Shown in pieces: positions 7,342-7,847 of a stretch of 7,847 bases of DNA. The stretch spans positions 1-7,847 of the forward strand of contig JBQMYS010000055.1 in the NCBI GenBank assembly GCA_052173355.1. The letters run 5' to 3'. A program made the position numbers and the translations under genes. The first letter of the stretch is position 1; every line of letters starts with the position of its first letter. Source of the DNA: JABZIP01 sp052173355. Its GTDB lineage: Bacteria; Bacillota; Clostridia; Peptostreptococcales; Anaerovoracaceae. The notes beneath the pieces are model-generated. The model saw only the letters and a program-made list of their open reading frames with translations. It ran no database searches and had not been told where the DNA came from.

Positions 7342-7602
7342 TTTTATGTGCAGAATTTGAACTTTCAATCTTCAAACAATCAATTTTTCTTGTTTCGATT
7401 AAAAAAATTTTATAATGCGGAATCCCTACTGAAGCTTGTTGTTCAAAATATGAATTTTAAAAAATGCTGCATTGACACGCGACAGCGTACATACGCAGGG
7501 ATGTCGAAAGTACAACTAACTTTTGAGGCATCCTTGTGCCATGTTTTTAAGCGCTCCGTTTGCACCACTTAAAAAAACTTCTATGTTCAGAAATATTCGC
7601 AG
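7342..7602 (+). repeat. Three degenerate in-frame F-Y-V-Q motifs
   Basis: In one reading frame the + strand encodes FYVQNLNFQ (7342-7368), LVVQNMNFK (7435-7461) and, beyond the TAA at 7570-7572, FYVQKYSQ (7579-7602). Copies one and two match at 16 of 21 bases from the GTG/GTT codon onward, mostly with third-position differences. This could be a remnant of a repeated coding element or chance in AT-rich DNA. Confidence 0.3.
7480..7575. repeat. Cluster of inverted repeats, possible structured element
   Basis: Three inverted repeats are packed in under 100 bases. (1) CGACA-GCGTA pairs with TACGC and TGTCG (7480-7506), with AGGGA bulged. (2) GGATG and AAAGT pair with ACTTT and CATCC (7499-7533). 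(3) TTTTTAAG pairs with CTTAAAAA (7544-7575) across a 16-base loop. The first two share 7499-7506, so they cannot form together. The function is unknown; it could be a dispersed repeat, a non-coding RNA or leftover DNA. Confidence 0.35.
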
Positions 7603-7689
7603 AAAAGAAGAAGGAATATAAATAAAGCAGAGCCTTTTTAAAATCATTAGGGCTATGTGCATCATAGAGCATCCTTTGTGAGGTTCCCC

Positions 7690-7847
7690 CTACATTCTCC
7701 ACCGCTCCGCTTTATATTGTATATCCCACAGCCGCCGATATAGTCCCGCTTGTGTAATCAGCTCTGTATGGGTGCCGCGCTGACTGATTGTTCCGTTTTC
7801 CAGCACGAGAATCTGATCCGCGTTCTGTATAGTAGAAAGTTTATGCG
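7690..7847 (-). CDS. ABC transporter ATP-binding protein, C-terminal end
   Basis: Partial: the last 52 codons, with the 5' part beyond the window edge. The frame starts with the H-loop context HKLSTIQNADQILVLENG, then TISQRGTHTELI and GLYRRLWDIQY, and ends ERWRM. The histidine is the switch (H-loop) residue that contacts the ATP gamma-phosphate. The G-T-H-x-E-L motif is the usual end of the ATPase domain in exporter-type transporters. The short tail with Trp is like YbtP/YbtQ-class half transporters thought to handle iron-siderophore complexes, so a role in metal or small-molecule transport is possible; the substrate cannot be read from this end. G+C is visibly higher than in the ankyrin block (31 of 60 at 7741-7800, against 24 of 60 at 6661-6720). 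I see no convincing terminator after the TAG. Confidence 0.85.
   Translation of the reverse strand, partial: HKLSTIQNADQILVLENGTISQRGTHTELITQAGLYRRLWDIQYKAERWRM

Larger units (their letters stand above)
7183..7689. other. AT-rich intergenic region, no convincing gene
   Basis: About 500 bases lie between the ankyrin promoter and the ABC gene end. Composition is very AT-rich in places (17 G+C of 60 at 7381-7440). I see no tRNA, no protein with recognisable motifs and no transposase. A 96-codon frame (7282-7572, +) exists but has a GTG start, low-complexity content and no family resemblance. The stretch holds the inverted repeats at 7480-7575 and three loosely similar motifs at 7342-7602. It may be decayed coding DNA or a dispersed repeat. 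Confidence 0.5.

Noticed and set aside
7282..7572. 96-codon frame on the + strand with GTG start and AGGTAGG upstream
   Set aside because: No recognisable domain, low-complexity composition and location in AT-rich repeat-like DNA. The apparent ribosome site is part of a short tandem GTAGGTAGGTGTG stretch. It is more likely a remnant or chance frame.
7600..7689. Possible terminator of the right ABC gene (minus strand)
   Set aside because: Only short, imperfect stems such as CTATG/CATAG are present, with no run of T directly after them.
1..7847. CRISPR array, tRNA, rRNA or transposase
   Set aside because: No regularly spaced direct repeats, cloverleaf sequence or transposase motif was seen. 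The ankyrin repeats repeat at the protein level, not as exact DNA repeats.

Overview
The window looks like an AT-rich, host-associated spirochaete, most likely an oral-type Treponema. This rests on general resemblance only: relaxed lipoboxes, exported ankyrin proteins and an OmpA-like spirochaetal architecture. No rRNA or other diagnostic marker is present, so the genus is an inference.

Layout. The left edge (2-70, + strand) holds a fragment of an ABC-transporter ATPase domain that stops abruptly. From 45 to 7119, on the minus strand, runs one compact five-gene block. In transcription order it is: an exported ankyrin-repeat protein (6133-7119); an ankyrin lipoprotein with a Pro/Lys-rich linker (4996-6120); a large exported protein with Ig/FlgD-like modules and a C-terminal OmpA-like domain (3198-5003); an ankyrin protein built almost wholly of repeats (1885-3201); and a long ankyrin lipoprotein with diverged repeats (45-1946). 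The first gap is 12 bases. The other three junctions overlap by 8, 4 and 62 bases, so the genes are almost certainly one translationally coupled operon. A single promoter candidate sits upstream (7156-7182): TTGACA, a 15-bp spacer that is mostly a 12-base homopolymer, then TATACT. That arrangement is typical of slipped-strand phase variation. About 500 bases of AT-rich DNA without a convincing gene follow (7183-7689), containing several inverted repeats. The right edge (7690-7847, minus strand) is the C-terminal end of another ABC ATPase, from the H-loop to the stop.

How the genes may work together. Every one of the five products has an N-terminal export signal, so these ankyrin repeats act outside the cytoplasm, in the periplasm or on the inner or outer membrane. 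The OmpA-like protein could tie the set to the cell wall. No function is assigned. Plausible ideas are an envelope protein-interaction scaffold, or a set of immunity-like binding proteins, since ankyrin lipoproteins are known as periplasmic immunity proteins for some phospholipase effectors.

The left ABC fragment and the right ABC end face each other and belong to the same half-transporter type. The last ankyrin gene takes its final codons from the antisense of the left ABC fragment. Together these point to a rearrangement, perhaps an inversion of the whole ankyrin block.
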